Assembly (NCBI GenBank): GCA_963676345.2
Contig: CAXXTS010000002.1
Location: forward strand, 1,000,892 to 1,064,891
Direction of reading: 5' to 3'
DNA length: 64,000 nt
Source: G963665925 sp963676345
Lineage (GTDB): Bacteria > Bacillota > Clostridia > Peptostreptococcales > Acidaminobacteraceae
Shown: positions 8,290 to 17,393 of the stretch, piece after piece
How positions within the stretch are numbered: position 1 is the stretch's first letter
Layout: every line of letters starts with the position of its first letter
Position numbers and translations under genes: made by a program
The notes under the pieces: model-generated
The model's database searches: none
What the model saw: only the letters and a program-made list of their open reading frames with translations
What the model was told of the DNA's origin: nothing

Positions 8290-8841
8290 CTAAAATCGGA
8301 AGTCACACCCTTCAACATGGTCATTCACAACCCCAACAGCCTGCAGATGAGAATACATGATCACAGGTCCTAAGAACTTCATCCCCCGCTTTTTTAAATC
8401 CTTGCTAATCTGAACAGAAAGCTCTGTTTTAGCAGGTATAGCGTCTACAGTCTTATAATGCCCTACAAGAACTTCACCCTGAGTATGTCCCCAAAGATAG
8501 GCATCAAAGCTGCCGTACTCTTTCTGTATATCTAAAAACACTTGGGCATTGGTAATGGCAGATTCAATTTTTCTTCTATTGCGGACAATACCATCGTTTT
8601 GCATAAGGCGCTCTACGTCTTCCTGCGTAAAGACTGCAACGCGTACAGGATCAAACTGGGCAAAGGCTTCACGGTAGGCTTCCCGCTTTCTCAAAATTGT
8701 AATCCAGCTGAGTCCCGCCTGCGCCGATTCAAGCACAAGAAACTCAAAGTGCAGCCGGTCATCGTGTACGGGTTTTCCCCATTCTTCATCATGATACTGA
8801 ACATACAGCGGGTCGTCACCGCACCACGCACACCTTCTCAT
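8290..8841 (-). CDS. tag: DNA-3-methyladenine glycosylase I
   Basis: A 183-residue Tag enzyme that excises 3-methyladenine from alkylated DNA in the first step of base excision repair. The zinc-binding residues of the E. coli protein are all in the same places: Cys4, His17, His175 and Cys179. The YHDEEWGKPVHDD and SAQAGLSWITILRKR segments, with the catalytic-pocket Glu and Trp, are present. Its ATG overlaps the stop codon of the upstream flavoprotein gene by four bases, so the two are cotranscribed. Confidence 0.96.
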   Translation of the reverse strand: MRRCAWCGDDPLYVQYHDEEWGKPVHDDRLHFEFLVLESAQAGLSWITILRKREAYREAFAQFDPVRVAVFTQEDVERLMQNDGIVRNRRKIESAITNAQVFLDIQKEYGSFDAYLWGHTQGEVLVGHYKTVDAIPAKTELSVQISKDLKKRGMKFLGPVIMYSHLQAVGVVNDHVEGCDFRF

Positions 8842-10064
8842 ATTGCCCCCTCCTCTTCAAGCCTCTTACGAACGGACATTGCTGCCATCATTCCACTGGA
8901 AAACGCCCACTGGATATTATAGCCTCCAGAATCGCCGTCAACATCAAGCACTTCTCCTGCAAAATATAAGCCTGTAACAAGCTTAGACGCCATGGTCGAT
9001 GACAAGACTTCCTTAAGCGACACGCCACCAGCTGTTGCCATAGCACTTTTAAGCGCACCCAGGCTCTTTATTGTCATTGGAAACTGATGGGCATGCTGGA
9101 GGAGCCATTTCCTTGCAGCCTTTGTAAGCTCTGCACACACAGTCTCTTCGTCAACACCCTCTGCAAGTTTAACAAGTACCTCAGCATTTCTCTTGGTCAT
9201 ACATTCTGAAAGGATGTTCTTCACACGTTTTTTATTGCCCTTTAGAAGCTTATCTTCCAGTATATGGCGTGTGATATCCTCATTGAGCATATTGAGCTCC
9301 AGGCGGTCCCCTGTCTCGAAATACCGGCTGTTATCTAAAATACACGGCCCACTGAGTCCTGTATGGGTAATCAGTATATCCCCCATATAGCTTGCAAGCT
9401 TTTTATTTTGTCTATAGTGTGTAAGCCTTCCCTTAGGGTAAACTGTGCCCGCCAGCTCTGACAGTTTAAACTCAGCGATGTATACCGGTGAAAGCCCTGG
9501 TCTAGGTGCTTGGATGGTATGTCCAAGCTGAGCTGCAAGTTCAAATCCGCTCCCGTCTGAACCGGTCATCGGATACGATGCGCCTCCAGCAGCTATAATC
9601 AGGCACTTTGATTTCCACTGAGTCTGATTCCCATAAACCATAAAACCATCGGCTTGTCGCTGAACACGTAATGCCTTGCTCTCAGTACAAATTTGGACGC
9701 CGTTCTTTTCATTCCTATTGCGAAGTGCCTTAAACACATCCCAAGCATCCAGACTCCTTGGAAATACTTTTCCGTCTTCTCGTACATGGGCTTTAAGACC
9801 TGCTTCGCTGAAAAACGCGATCACCGCTTCATTGGTGAAGCCTGACAGGGCTTTTCTCACAAATTTATCGTGTGCGCCATATCTTTTAAAAAAAGTACGA
9901 ATCGGCCCCGAATGTGTAAAGTTGCACTGTCCAGATCCTGATATTAGAAGCTTTTGAGCAGGTTTTTTTGCCCCCTCCAGTACCAGTGTTTTCACACCCT
10001 CAAGATGTGCACCTGCCATGAGTCCCGCTGGGCCTGCCCCAATTATTATGCAGTCATAAATCAT
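8838..10064 (-). CDS. NAD(P)/FAD-dependent oxidoreductase, HI0933/YhiN (BaiN-like) family
   Basis: A 408-residue flavoprotein. An N-terminal Rossmann motif GAGPAGLMAG binds the FAD ADP moiety. AAGGASYPMTGSDG is the family hallmark in the middle, and GEVLDVDGDSGGYNIQWAFSSG near the C-terminus is the second FAD contact. The family is widespread. One member, BaiN of bile-acid-converting clostridia, reduces steroid enones, but most are uncharacterised. The gene is translationally coupled to tag. No bile acid genes are present, so no substrate is proposed. Confidence 0.85.
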   Translation of the reverse strand: MIYDCIIIGAGPAGLMAGAHLEGVKTLVLEGAKKPAQKLLISGSGQCNFTHSGPIRTFFKRYGAHDKFVRKALSGFTNEAVIAFFSEAGLKAHVREDGKVFPRSLDAWDVFKALRNRNEKNGVQICTESKALRVQRQADGFMVYGNQTQWKSKCLIIAAGGASYPMTGSDGSGFELAAQLGHTIQAPRPGLSPVYIAEFKLSELAGTVYPKGRLTHYRQNKKLASYMGDILITHTGLSGPCILDNSRYFETGDRLELNMLNEDITRHILEDKLLKGNKKRVKNILSECMTKRNAEVLVKLAEGVDEETVCAELTKAARKWLLQHAHQFPMTIKSLGALKSAMATAGGVSLKEVLSSTMASKLVTGLYFAGEVLDVDGDSGGYNIQWAFSSGMMAAMSVRKRLEEEGAI

Positions 10065-10252
10065 GTTTCACCTGCTTTCACACACACCTGTTCTTTACGC
10101 ACTAAAGAAACCCGTCCAGATATCACGCATTAAAGCATTCTGAAACGGATTTCATTTCACACTATTTTCAAACTCAGTTTAGATTTTATACTACTTCAGT
10201 TTAAATTTCATTTTATCTCTGTTCAAATTTCATTCTGCAGCTTTAATGCCCA

Positions 10253-11053
10253 TTAAGACTTAAGTGCCTCAGCCTTGTCCACGGTTCTGCGTACGGCTTC
10301 AATAACAGCTGTTCTAAAACCCGCAGCTTCAAGAGCAGAAACGCCTTCAATGGTTGTGCCTCCTGGAGAACAAACTTGATCTTTAAGCAGGCCTGGATGT
10401 TTGCCTGTTTCAAGCACCATCTCGGCAGCACCCTTGACTGCCTGTGCCGCAAACTCAACAGCTTGATCTCTTGGCAATCCTTTTAAAACAGCTCCATCAG
10501 CCAGTGCCTCGATCATCATATACACAAAAGCTGGTGAAGATCCGCTTGCACCAATCACTGCTTCCATTTTATTTTCTTCAACGACCACAGCACGACCCAC
10601 GCTTGAAAACAGTCCCACTACAAAATCAACTTCTGCCTGAACACTTTGCTTATTAGGTGTCACTGCAATCATACCCAGTCCAACCTGCATTGGTGTATTG
10701 GGCATTGTTCGAATGATTTTTCGCTTTTTACCGGTCCACGTTTCCATCATGTCCAGTGTTACACCTGCCGCGACTGTAACAATAACGGTTTTGTCCAGTA
10801 AAACCGACTGAATATCACTTAGAACCGCCTCATACTGATATGGCTTCACAGCCAGTACTAGAAAATCAACATTTTCAGTCACAGCTTGATTCGTGGTCAG
10901 TGCATGACAGCCCAGCGACTCAATGTCCTCTCTTACTTGCTCAATTGACAGTGTGGAAATATAAATATCCCCTGCATCAATATACCCAGACTTCACAACG
11001 CCTTCTACGAGTGCTCTTGCAATGTTGCCGTATCCAATTACGCCTAATTTCAT
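10253..11053 (-). CDS. proC: Pyrroline-5-carboxylate reductase
   Basis: A 266-residue cytosolic enzyme that reduces pyrroline-5-carboxylate to L-proline with NAD(P)H, the last step of proline synthesis. The Rossmann loop GVIGYGNIA lies at the N-terminus. VTVAAGVTL, RTMPNTP and the C-terminal signature DQVCSPGGTTIEG identify the family. A TTG at 11065 lies inside the GGAGG ribosome site, so the ATG at 11053 is chosen. It is 19 bases after the response regulator gene and probably shares its transcript, an unusual partner for proC. Confidence 0.96.
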   Translation of the reverse strand: MKLGVIGYGNIARALVEGVVKSGYIDAGDIYISTLSIEQVREDIESLGCHALTTNQAVTENVDFLVLAVKPYQYEAVLSDIQSVLLDKTVIVTVAAGVTLDMMETWTGKKRKIIRTMPNTPMQVGLGMIAVTPNKQSVQAEVDFVVGLFSSVGRAVVVEENKMEAVIGASGSSPAFVYMMIEALADGAVLKGLPRDQAVEFAAQAVKGAAEMVLETGKHPGLLKDQVCSPGGTTIEGVSALEAAGFRTAVIEAVRRTVDKAEALKS

Positions 11054-11072
11054 ACCTGCCTCCAAGCCCTAT

Positions 11073-11876
11073 TTATTGTTCATCTCTTCTATCCATTTTT
11101 GACAAAATTTCTTCTTTAGTCAAGCCATCTTCAGGAAATGTAACATAATCATTGACTAAATTACAAGTAGCAAGGCTGGTATCGGCTTCCTTTAATGTTT
11201 CAAATATGGATTGAAGTTTAGATTCTAATACAATTCGCCCTCTATCACCGCAAAAGGGAAAGAAACTCACAAAGTGATTCAGACCCAGTGATACCAGCGC
11301 ATCCGTCTCCCAGTAGGTGCCCTGGAGCTGTGCAAGGAATCTAGGGGATACGCGCACAGCTGCATCTGTACCGTTCTCTCCGAGTACACTGCTAAAGCAT
11401 ATTGTCAGATCATAGGACCCTTTTTGAGCTTTTCGAATTTCACCAGCTAGATAACGCGTAATGTCCACTGATATTTTTTCGCCTGCACTGGTAGCTGGCG
11501 TAACAGGCGTTGTTAGACCCACATTTCTTTTGATTCGACTGATGAGGGTCTCATCATCGACCGATTTGAGTACGTAATCACTTGCTCCAAGCTTCATGGC
11601 GCTGATAAATCCCTTCCTAGAAGAGGACGATGTGAAAATAACCAAGGGAATGGCCGGATGCGCAACTCTGAAATCGCTCATCCGCTCGACCAATATGGGA
11701 TCATCGAAATTAATATCTGCCATAATGCAATCTACTTGGAATGTGTCATGATCAACCAAATTGACCATTTGACCATAACTCATCGCCTCATGCACACGTA
11801 TATCGGTCATACTCAGCAAGCCTTTGATTCTACTGCGTATAAATGCTTTTTCGTCGAATAATACGAGATGATTCAT
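11073..11876 (-). CDS. Response regulator with a degenerate GGDEF-like output domain
   Basis: A 267-residue protein. Residues 1-120 are a receiver domain with phospho-acceptor Asp54 (CIMADINF), FTSSSS as the Thr/Ser switch, and the conserved Lys in VLKSV. Residues about 130-255 look like a diguanylate cyclase remnant. A strand-turn-strand stands where GGDEF is expected but reads SLGLNHF, and the end NDYVTFPEDGLTKEEILSKMD matches the closing segment of GGDEF domains. Cyclase activity is therefore not expected. It is the first gene before proC. The domain call for the C-terminal half is tentative. Confidence 0.65.
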   Translation of the reverse strand: MNHLVLFDEKAFIRSRIKGLLSMTDIRVHEAMSYGQMVNLVDHDTFQVDCIMADINFDDPILVERMSDFRVAHPAIPLVIFTSSSSRKGFISAMKLGASDYVLKSVDDETLISRIKRNVGLTTPVTPATSAGEKISVDITRYLAGEIRKAQKGSYDLTICFSSVLGENGTDAAVRVSPRFLAQLQGTYWETDALVSLGLNHFVSFFPFCGDRGRIVLESKLQSIFETLKEADTSLATCNLVNDYVTFPEDGLTKEEILSKMDRRDEQ

Positions 11877-12031
11877 ATCTGCGCTCCCTTCTGTACATTA
11901 CTTATACCCAGAGAAATCATGTCGTAGACCCTACAAAAGACCTATTTTTTAATTGCGCCTAAGTTTTTAGAATATTCTAACGATAATATAGATATAGGAG
12001 TTCAATGCACGTCTACACGGAGGTGAGACAT

Positions 12032-13099
12032 ATGAGGATTGAGAGTTCTTCGATACGCATGGAAGCACATCGAGAATTCAAAAAGACGGAAACCTCAAGC
12101 ACACAACTCCAGTTATGGCAATCAGAGCTTAATTTAGCAAAACAAGATTCCCTAAGTTTATCACCAGAGGGAGTCGGCCTACTTGAAAAGGACGCACCCC
12201 AGTCACAGCAAACCGAAATGATAGAAGAACTTGAACAAACCCCTGACAAACTGGACCTTCATCTTTCAGATGAAGACAAGCTTAAAATCCGTCTGCTTGA
12301 AGAATTAATTTCATGGATGACAGGAAAGAGATTTAAGTTTCAACTCATTGGCCTCAGACGCGCTGCTCAACGCAGCGAGGATGATCAGGCCAATGCCCCT
12401 ACTGGCACGGCTCGAAACGTTCAGTCCTTCCGAGGCTGGGGGATGCACTACAGAAAGGCCGTTACTAAGCACGAATCAGAAAAAATGACCTTTTCTGCGA
12501 GTGGAACTGTTAAGGACAGCACTGGCAAGGAAATAAATTTTGACTTAAATCTGATGATGAAACGTGAAAAACATGAAAGCAGTGTAACCGATGTTCAGCT
12601 GGGACAGGCAATCATTGATCCGATTGTCATTCAAACGGACCATATTCCACCCGGACTCAGTGATCAGAAAATCCGCTTTGATCTCGACTTAGATGGCGAG
12701 CTGGACAATGTTAGTGTTCCAAGGGATGGTAGTGGTTTTCTCGTATACGACCGCAACAAAAACGGCATGATCGATGATGGCTCTGAACTCTTTGGACCTT
12801 CAACCAATCATGGATTCTCTGAACTAAGGGCGCTAGATGATGACCATAATGGCTGGCTTGATGAAAATGATCTTGCTTTTGATAAGCTGCAAATTTGGTC
12901 TATGAATGCGTCTGGTCAAATGGAGTTGTCTGGACTTATCGACTCTGATGTAGGTGCTATTTACCTCGGTTCTGCTTCAACAGAATATACTTTGACTGAC
13001 AGCAATTTCGATGAAAATGGTCAGCTTCGCGAAAGCGGTATATACCTTAAAGAAAGCGGCGGAGTCAGTTCCATTCACGAACTGGACATCCGTGTGTGA
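12032..13099 (+). CDS. Uncharacterised protein with EF-hand-like calcium loops
   Basis: A 355-residue soluble protein without signal peptide or membrane helix. The C-terminal half (about residues 205-300) holds three calcium-loop-like motifs: DLDLDGELD, DRNKNGMIDDGSE followed by LFG, and DDDHNGWLDEND. This pattern is known from RTX-type and thrombospondin-like calcium-binding proteins. The N-terminal 130 residues are polar and likely helical. A start at 12005 is possible, but GGAGGTG at 12019 favours the ATG at 12032. A strong terminator follows, so it is its own unit. Function unknown. Confidence 0.65.
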   Translation: MRIESSSIRMEAHREFKKTETSSTQLQLWQSELNLAKQDSLSLSPEGVGLLEKDAPQSQQTEMIEELEQTPDKLDLHLSDEDKLKIRLLEELISWMTGKRFKFQLIGLRRAAQRSEDDQANAPTGTARNVQSFRGWGMHYRKAVTKHESEKMTFSASGTVKDSTGKEINFDLNLMMKREKHESSVTDVQLGQAIIDPIVIQTDHIPPGLSDQKIRFDLDLDGELDNVSVPRDGSGFLVYDRNKNGMIDDGSELFGPSTNHGFSELRALDDDHNGWLDENDLAFDKLQIWSMNASGQMELSGLIDSDVGAIYLGSASTEYTLTDSNFDENGQLRESGIYLKESGGVSSIHELDIRV

Positions 13100-13137
13100 A
13101 AAGTCCTATGAAATAAGTTCCAATTCATAGTATAATT

Positions 13138-13172
13138 AATAGCGAGCAGGCTTTTTCTGCTCGCTATTTCTG
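13138..13172 (+). terminator. Terminator after the EF-hand-like gene
   Basis: A perfect 12-bp stem (AATAGCGAGCAG against CTGCTCGCTATT, 13138-13149 and 13157-13168) with a 7-base loop and a short T-rich tail. It ends only 10 bases before the ribosome site of the next gene, so it may also act as an attenuator for that gene. Confidence 0.7.
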
Positions 13173-13190
13173 ACTTTGGAGGTGACAACG

Positions 13191-14429
13191 TTGCAAAGCA
13201 CGCACTTAACATCCATCCTGAATGCATACAAAAACGGCGTTGTACCCGCTACTATTCCAAAGTCTCTATTTGTTGGCAGAGAAGAGGAACAATCTGAGTT
13301 TAAGCGCTGCTTTAAAAACACAGCCGACGGCATCAGCTGTATTAAGTGGATTGTTGGCGAATATGGTACAGGCAAAACCTTTATGCTCCACCAGCTGAAG
13401 GAAGATGCCTTAAAAGACGATTTTATTGTTTCTCATATACAAATTGACAAGACCTTCAGGTTTAACAACTTAGAACAAATGTATTACAGAATAATGCACA
13501 ATCTGTTTGTTAAGAGTGTTACCGGGCGCAAATGCAGTTTTGATGACCTCTTTGACATTTGGATTGAAAACTTACAAAACACACCCAACCGTGCGCAATC
13601 TGCTGAAGAGCTTAACCGTGTTATTGTAACACTCAACCGGTTTAACAATGCATTTTCAAGGTCTTTTCTCGCATACATCCGCGCCCGAATAAAAAAAGAT
13701 CATGCCATTTCAGAGGCCGTTGCCGCATGGATTACGGGTGAAAAAAACATCCCTGCCTCCTTAAAAAAACAAGTTGGCATTGTCGGCGGGGTTGATAAGT
13801 TCAATATGATGGACTTTATGCGCGCCTTTACACACCTGATTACCCTCCTTGGCTACAAGGGGTTTGTTGTATTGGTTGACGAACTCGATTTAATTATTGA
13901 AGAAAGGAAGGACATTCGCTTAAACGCCTATGCCAACCTAAGACAAATAATCGATCTGACGAGTACAGGAGAGCTCAATCAAACATTTTTTGTACTCTCC
14001 GGGACACCGCGACTCATTCACGATGAGAAAGGGGTGGGATCATACGGCGCACTGGCTCAGCGACTTGGGCACGCCATTGATCCAAAACGTAAAAATATGG
14101 GCGACTTACGCCAACCCATCCTGTGGCTCAGCCCTCTTGGGGATGCTGCGTTTTTGGAATTCACACGTGCACTCTCTAAACTCTACGCACATCATTATCC
14201 ACTCGAGCTGAAAATCAGTACAGAATCTTTAAAAAACTGGGTTCTGCTTTCATACCACAAAGAAGGCACTGATTTAAAAATGCTTACTTTTAGAGACTTT
14301 TCAACAAAATTGCTCGAGATTCTGGACATTATACAGCAAAACCCAGATAACAATGTTTTTCGTTCTGAGCTTCTTGCTTCGCAGCAAAATGGTCAGATGA
14401 TTTTCAAAACCAAATCTATTTCCGGATAA
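13191..14429 (+). CDS. Orphan BREX-type ATP-binding protein (BrxD/DUF2791 family)
   Basis: A 412-residue P-loop ATPase. GRE at residue 29 of the N-terminal VPATIPKSLFVGREEE segment, Walker A GEYGTGKT at 56-63, and Walker B FVVLVDELDLI in the second third are visible. SGTPRLIHDEKGVGSY with ALAQRLG matches the sensor region of the DUF2791 (PF10923) group, which includes BrxD of BREX phage defence. No BREX partner (PglX, PglZ, BrxL, BrxA/B) is present. The TTG at 13191 is used because GGAGGTG at 13178-13184 is correctly spaced for it, while an upstream TTG overlaps that site. The next gene is a membrane protein in the same direction. Confidence 0.75.
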   Translation: MQSTHLTSILNAYKNGVVPATIPKSLFVGREEEQSEFKRCFKNTADGISCIKWIVGEYGTGKTFMLHQLKEDALKDDFIVSHIQIDKTFRFNNLEQMYYRIMHNLFVKSVTGRKCSFDDLFDIWIENLQNTPNRAQSAEELNRVIVTLNRFNNAFSRSFLAYIRARIKKDHAISEAVAAWITGEKNIPASLKKQVGIVGGVDKFNMMDFMRAFTHLITLLGYKGFVVLVDELDLIIEERKDIRLNAYANLRQIIDLTSTGELNQTFFVLSGTPRLIHDEKGVGSYGALAQRLGHAIDPKRKNMGDLRQPILWLSPLGDAAFLEFTRALSKLYAHHYPLELKISTESLKNWVLLSYHKEGTDLKMLTFRDFSTKLLEILDIIQQNPDNNVFRSELLASQQNGQMIFKTKSISG

Positions 14430-14495
14430 TTCAAATACAGTTCACATCTATCCGGTATACTATACTTAAAATTTTATAGAAAGTTGAGTTTAATC

Positions 14496-15566
14496 ATGTA
14501 CCGTTTAAAACAACTACGTAGTTTATTAAATCTGCTTACAGCCTTTTTAATGGTTGTACTTTTGTTCTACGGTGACACGACGCTCTTTGCGCTCGCCTAT
14601 ATTTTCATTACACTGCTTATGATTGGGCATACATTCCGTATTGAAGAAGAAAGCAAGACCAGAGCCATACTCGTCACAGTTTATATCACAGTCCTGGGCC
14701 TTAAGCTTATTTTCAGCAATGTCGGCATCTTTGGTGAAGGACTCTTTGGACTCCCAAGAGCAGTAGCCAAACTGATTGGGGTCACTTTGATATATGTGCC
14801 TTTTCTCATAGACCACTTCGTTACGGTGAAACGCTATACACAGTTCTTCTTCCCTTCAATGGAAGAAATTGCATCCTTTAGTTTTCATCAGTTTAGAAAT
14901 AATAAAGTGCTCATTAAAGACAAGTTGCGTATGGTACAAAAAGCCCGTGCCAGTATTTCTAGGGAAAATCTGGATGAAATTCTGCGTGACATTCCCCGTC
15001 ACAGTTCACGTAAATACATAAACAATGGCAGCCTAACGGAGGCCTACTTTAATCAGGCCTATGACAGCCTTAAGGACCCTCATCTTTATATCATAATCTC
15101 AAATACGGGCAGTGCAGCAAGTGAAGTGATTTCCATGTTTACGAGCAAGGAATACAACCACGCTTCCATTTCGTTTGATTATGACCTTAAGACCATCATC
15201 AGCTATAACGGTGGTGAAAAAGTGTATCCACCGGGGCTCAATGCGGAAATGGTTCAGTATTTTAATAAGAAGAGCGATGCGTCTATTATGGTTTATAAAA
15301 TGCAGGTTACGCCTGATCAAAAGAAACGCCTTATCGATGAAATTAAGAAAATCAATGAGGAAGGCAGCGCATACAATTTGCTCGGATTGGTCCTTCGATA
15401 CTCACACAAGCCAAATATCATGTTCTGTTCGCAATTTGTCTACAAAATGTTGAAGCTGGCAGACCTGCAGTATTTCGAGAAAAAAGAGACCAATGTCAAA
15501 CCCACAGATTTCGTCGAACTTGACTATAAACGTCGGCTTGAATTTGCCTACGAAATCCACTTTTAA
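14496..15566 (+). CDS. Membrane protein with C-terminal YiiX-like permuted papain fold
   Basis: A 356-residue protein. About four membrane helices occupy residues 8-110 and a cytosolic or surface domain follows. Residues 195-330 resemble the YiiX/YebB-like group of circularly permuted NlpC/P60 (papain-like) hydrolases. The catalytic order is His first (His222 in NHASIS) and Cys later (Cys311 in FCSQF), as expected for the permuted fold. Targets in this group are amide or thioester/lipid bonds and are mostly unproven. A TTG at 14484 is an alternative start. It is 66 bases after the BrxD-like gene and probably cotranscribed with it. Confidence 0.6.
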   Translation: MYRLKQLRSLLNLLTAFLMVVLLFYGDTTLFALAYIFITLLMIGHTFRIEEESKTRAILVTVYITVLGLKLIFSNVGIFGEGLFGLPRAVAKLIGVTLIYVPFLIDHFVTVKRYTQFFFPSMEEIASFSFHQFRNNKVLIKDKLRMVQKARASISRENLDEILRDIPRHSSRKYINNGSLTEAYFNQAYDSLKDPHLYIIISNTGSAASEVISMFTSKEYNHASISFDYDLKTIISYNGGEKVYPPGLNAEMVQYFNKKSDASIMVYKMQVTPDQKKRLIDEIKKINEEGSAYNLLGLVLRYSHKPNIMFCSQFVYKMLKLADLQYFEKKETNVKPTDFVELDYKRRLEFAYEIHF

Positions 15567-15581
15567 ATCCTATGCAAACAT

Positions 15582-15620
15582 AAAATCAGGTATTCCAATT
15601 TATTTGAAATACCTGATTTT
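15582..15620. terminator. Bidirectional terminator between convergent genes
   Basis: A perfect 13-bp stem (AAAATCAGGTATT against AATACCTGATTTT) with a 13-base loop. Its right end touches the stop codon of the minus-strand CheY gene and it lies 15 bases after the plus-strand membrane protein gene, so it serves both. Confidence 0.85.
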
Positions 15621-15982
15621 CATTCTTCCATAACGAGTCTTATAATTTCCAGCACATTTTTATCATCAAAAGGTTTTATAATATAATGCTTTGCGCCACT
15701 TTCCAGGGCTTCAAACACCAACTTCTTTTGATCAATTGCACTGATCATAATCACACGAGCATCTGGAAAACTGTTAATTATTTTTTCTAGGGCAGCTATG
15801 CCATCGACAATGGGCATCGTAATGTCCATAGTTACGACATCCGGCTGCTTGAGTTTATATTCATTGAAAGCTTCCTGACCATTAGAAGCTTCACCAACGA
15901 CTTCATGTCCACCCTTAACGAGTAGTCTTCTCAGTGTCTTTCGTATAACCACTGAGTCGTCAGCAATGAGAATATTCGCCAT
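15620..15982 (-). CDS. Single-domain response regulator (CheY-like)
   Basis: A 120-residue receiver domain with no output domain. The acidic pair Asp8/Asp9 (IADDS), phospho-acceptor Asp53 (VTMDITMP), Ser81 (MISAI) and Lys103 (IIKPF) complete the active site. No histidine kinase or chemotaxis gene is adjacent. It could signal to the flagellar motor or act in a phosphorelay. The upstream 230 bases contain a GTACATG...CATGTAC inverted repeat at 16028-16057. Confidence 0.9.
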   Translation of the reverse strand: MANILIADDSVVIRKTLRRLLVKGGHEVVGEASNGQEAFNEYKLKQPDVVTMDITMPIVDGIAALEKIINSFPDARVIMISAIDQKKLVFEALESGAKHYIIKPFDDKNVLEIIRLVMEE

Positions 15983-16214
15983 ATAAATCCTCCCTCTGCT
16001 CTACTGAACCTGGTATATTCATGAAAAGTACATGCAGGGTGCTCGCGCGCCATGTACACAGCATAAATAGTTCAGCTTAGCCCTAATATACCCGTAATTT
16101 GGTAGAAAAAAACTCAAAGACCATGGAATTTTTATGAAAATCGTTATTGCGCTTGAATAATTTGGTTACAAACATTATTATAGTAATGTTATCTGCAAGG
16201 ACGGAGGAAACCCT

Positions 16215-17261
16215 ATGTTACTACCCATTGATTACGAAAAACTGGATGATCGAAAGTGTCTTTTCATTGACGTTCGAACGCCTGCAGAATATGAAGCGTC
16301 CACAATAGATGGCGCTATTAACCTTGCGCTATTTACAAATGAAGAACGCAAAGTCATCGGAACAATGTACAAGCACGATTCACCTGATGAAGCAAAACAT
16401 CACGGTGTTGAAATTGTGTCAAAGAAACTACCAGAACTCTACAGGCAAATTTCAGAGCTGAAAAAAAGCTCTGGAAAACGTATTGTTTTCTTTTGCGCTC
16501 GCGGTGGAATGCGAAGTACATCTATCGCACTCTTGCTCAACGGTCTTGGTGAAAACGTATACTATTTGAAAGACGGCTACAAAGGCTATCGCCGCGCTGT
16601 TGTCAAAGGCACTAAAACACTTAATGATGAAGTGACTTATATTGTCTTGCACGGTCGTACAGGGGTTGGAAAAACCAAGATACTGGATATTCTCACTGAA
16701 CGGGGACTCGATGTGCTTGACTTAGAAGGGGCTGCCAACCACAGAGGTTCTCTGCTTGGTGGTGTAGGTCTTGGCGGCCAGCCCACAACAAAAGCTTTTG
16801 AGTCAACGATTTATCATACGCTCAAAAATAGGAAATCAAATTATATTTTTGTTGAAGCTGAAAGCAAACGGATCGGTAAGCTCTTTGTACCTGGTTGTAT
16901 TAAAGACCATATGACGGAGGGACATCAGATTCTCATAGACGCTGATGTGACCTTTAGAGCCAAGCATCTTACTTCTGAATACACAGGCCTTGAACCGGGG
17001 AATGCTGAGCTTCTAAATGCCATTGACCGAATTCGACGCTATATGGGCAACGAGCCTGTTGATGCCCTACAAACCCTTGTAAAGGAAGGCCAGTTTGAAG
17101 CTGTCGCTAAAGAACTCATGGTCAACTACTATGACCCGATGTATGATCACAGCATTAAGCAATATGATTTTGAAAAGACCATTGATGTGACATCTTTTGA
17201 AGATGCTGCCCAGCAGCTGGAGACTTGGCTTGATAAGTTGAAACGCCTAAATGAAGAATAG
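16215..17261 (+). CDS. mnmH: tRNA 2-selenouridine synthase
   Basis: A 348-residue MnmH (YbbB/SelU). The N-terminal rhodanese domain carries the catalytic Cys94 in FFCARGGMRS. A P-loop domain follows with GRTGVGKT at 147-154, which in the family binds the geranyl group donor or nucleotide. The enzyme converts 2-thiouridine at the wobble position of Lys, Glu and Gln tRNAs to 2-selenouridine using selenophosphate. It implies that SelD is encoded elsewhere. A GGACGGAGG ribosome site precedes the ATG, and a terminator follows. Confidence 0.95.
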   Translation: MLLPIDYEKLDDRKCLFIDVRTPAEYEASTIDGAINLALFTNEERKVIGTMYKHDSPDEAKHHGVEIVSKKLPELYRQISELKKSSGKRIVFFCARGGMRSTSIALLLNGLGENVYYLKDGYKGYRRAVVKGTKTLNDEVTYIVLHGRTGVGKTKILDILTERGLDVLDLEGAANHRGSLLGGVGLGGQPTTKAFESTIYHTLKNRKSNYIFVEAESKRIGKLFVPGCIKDHMTEGHQILIDADVTFRAKHLTSEYTGLEPGNAELLNAIDRIRRYMGNEPVDALQTLVKEGQFEAVAKELMVNYYDPMYDHSIKQYDFEKTIDVTSFEDAAQQLETWLDKLKRLNEE

Positions 17262-17281
17262 AATCAACCGTATTATATAGA

Positions 17282-17320
17282 AAGACAGGCCTCTTCATAA
17301 GGAAGATGCCTGTCTTATAT
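17282..17320. terminator. Terminator after mnmH
   Basis: AGACAGGC pairs with GCCTGTCT, and CTCTTC pairs with GAAGA inside, then TTATATTTCTT on the plus strand. The complement also has a T-containing tail and could help end the leftward pyrD transcript, whose stop lies 75 bases away. Confidence 0.65.
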
Positions 17321-17393
17321 TTCTTAATTATACTTTTTTATTTTAAGGAGTAAGTAATATTGAATTGCTTAGAAGGTTTATTATGAACTCATT

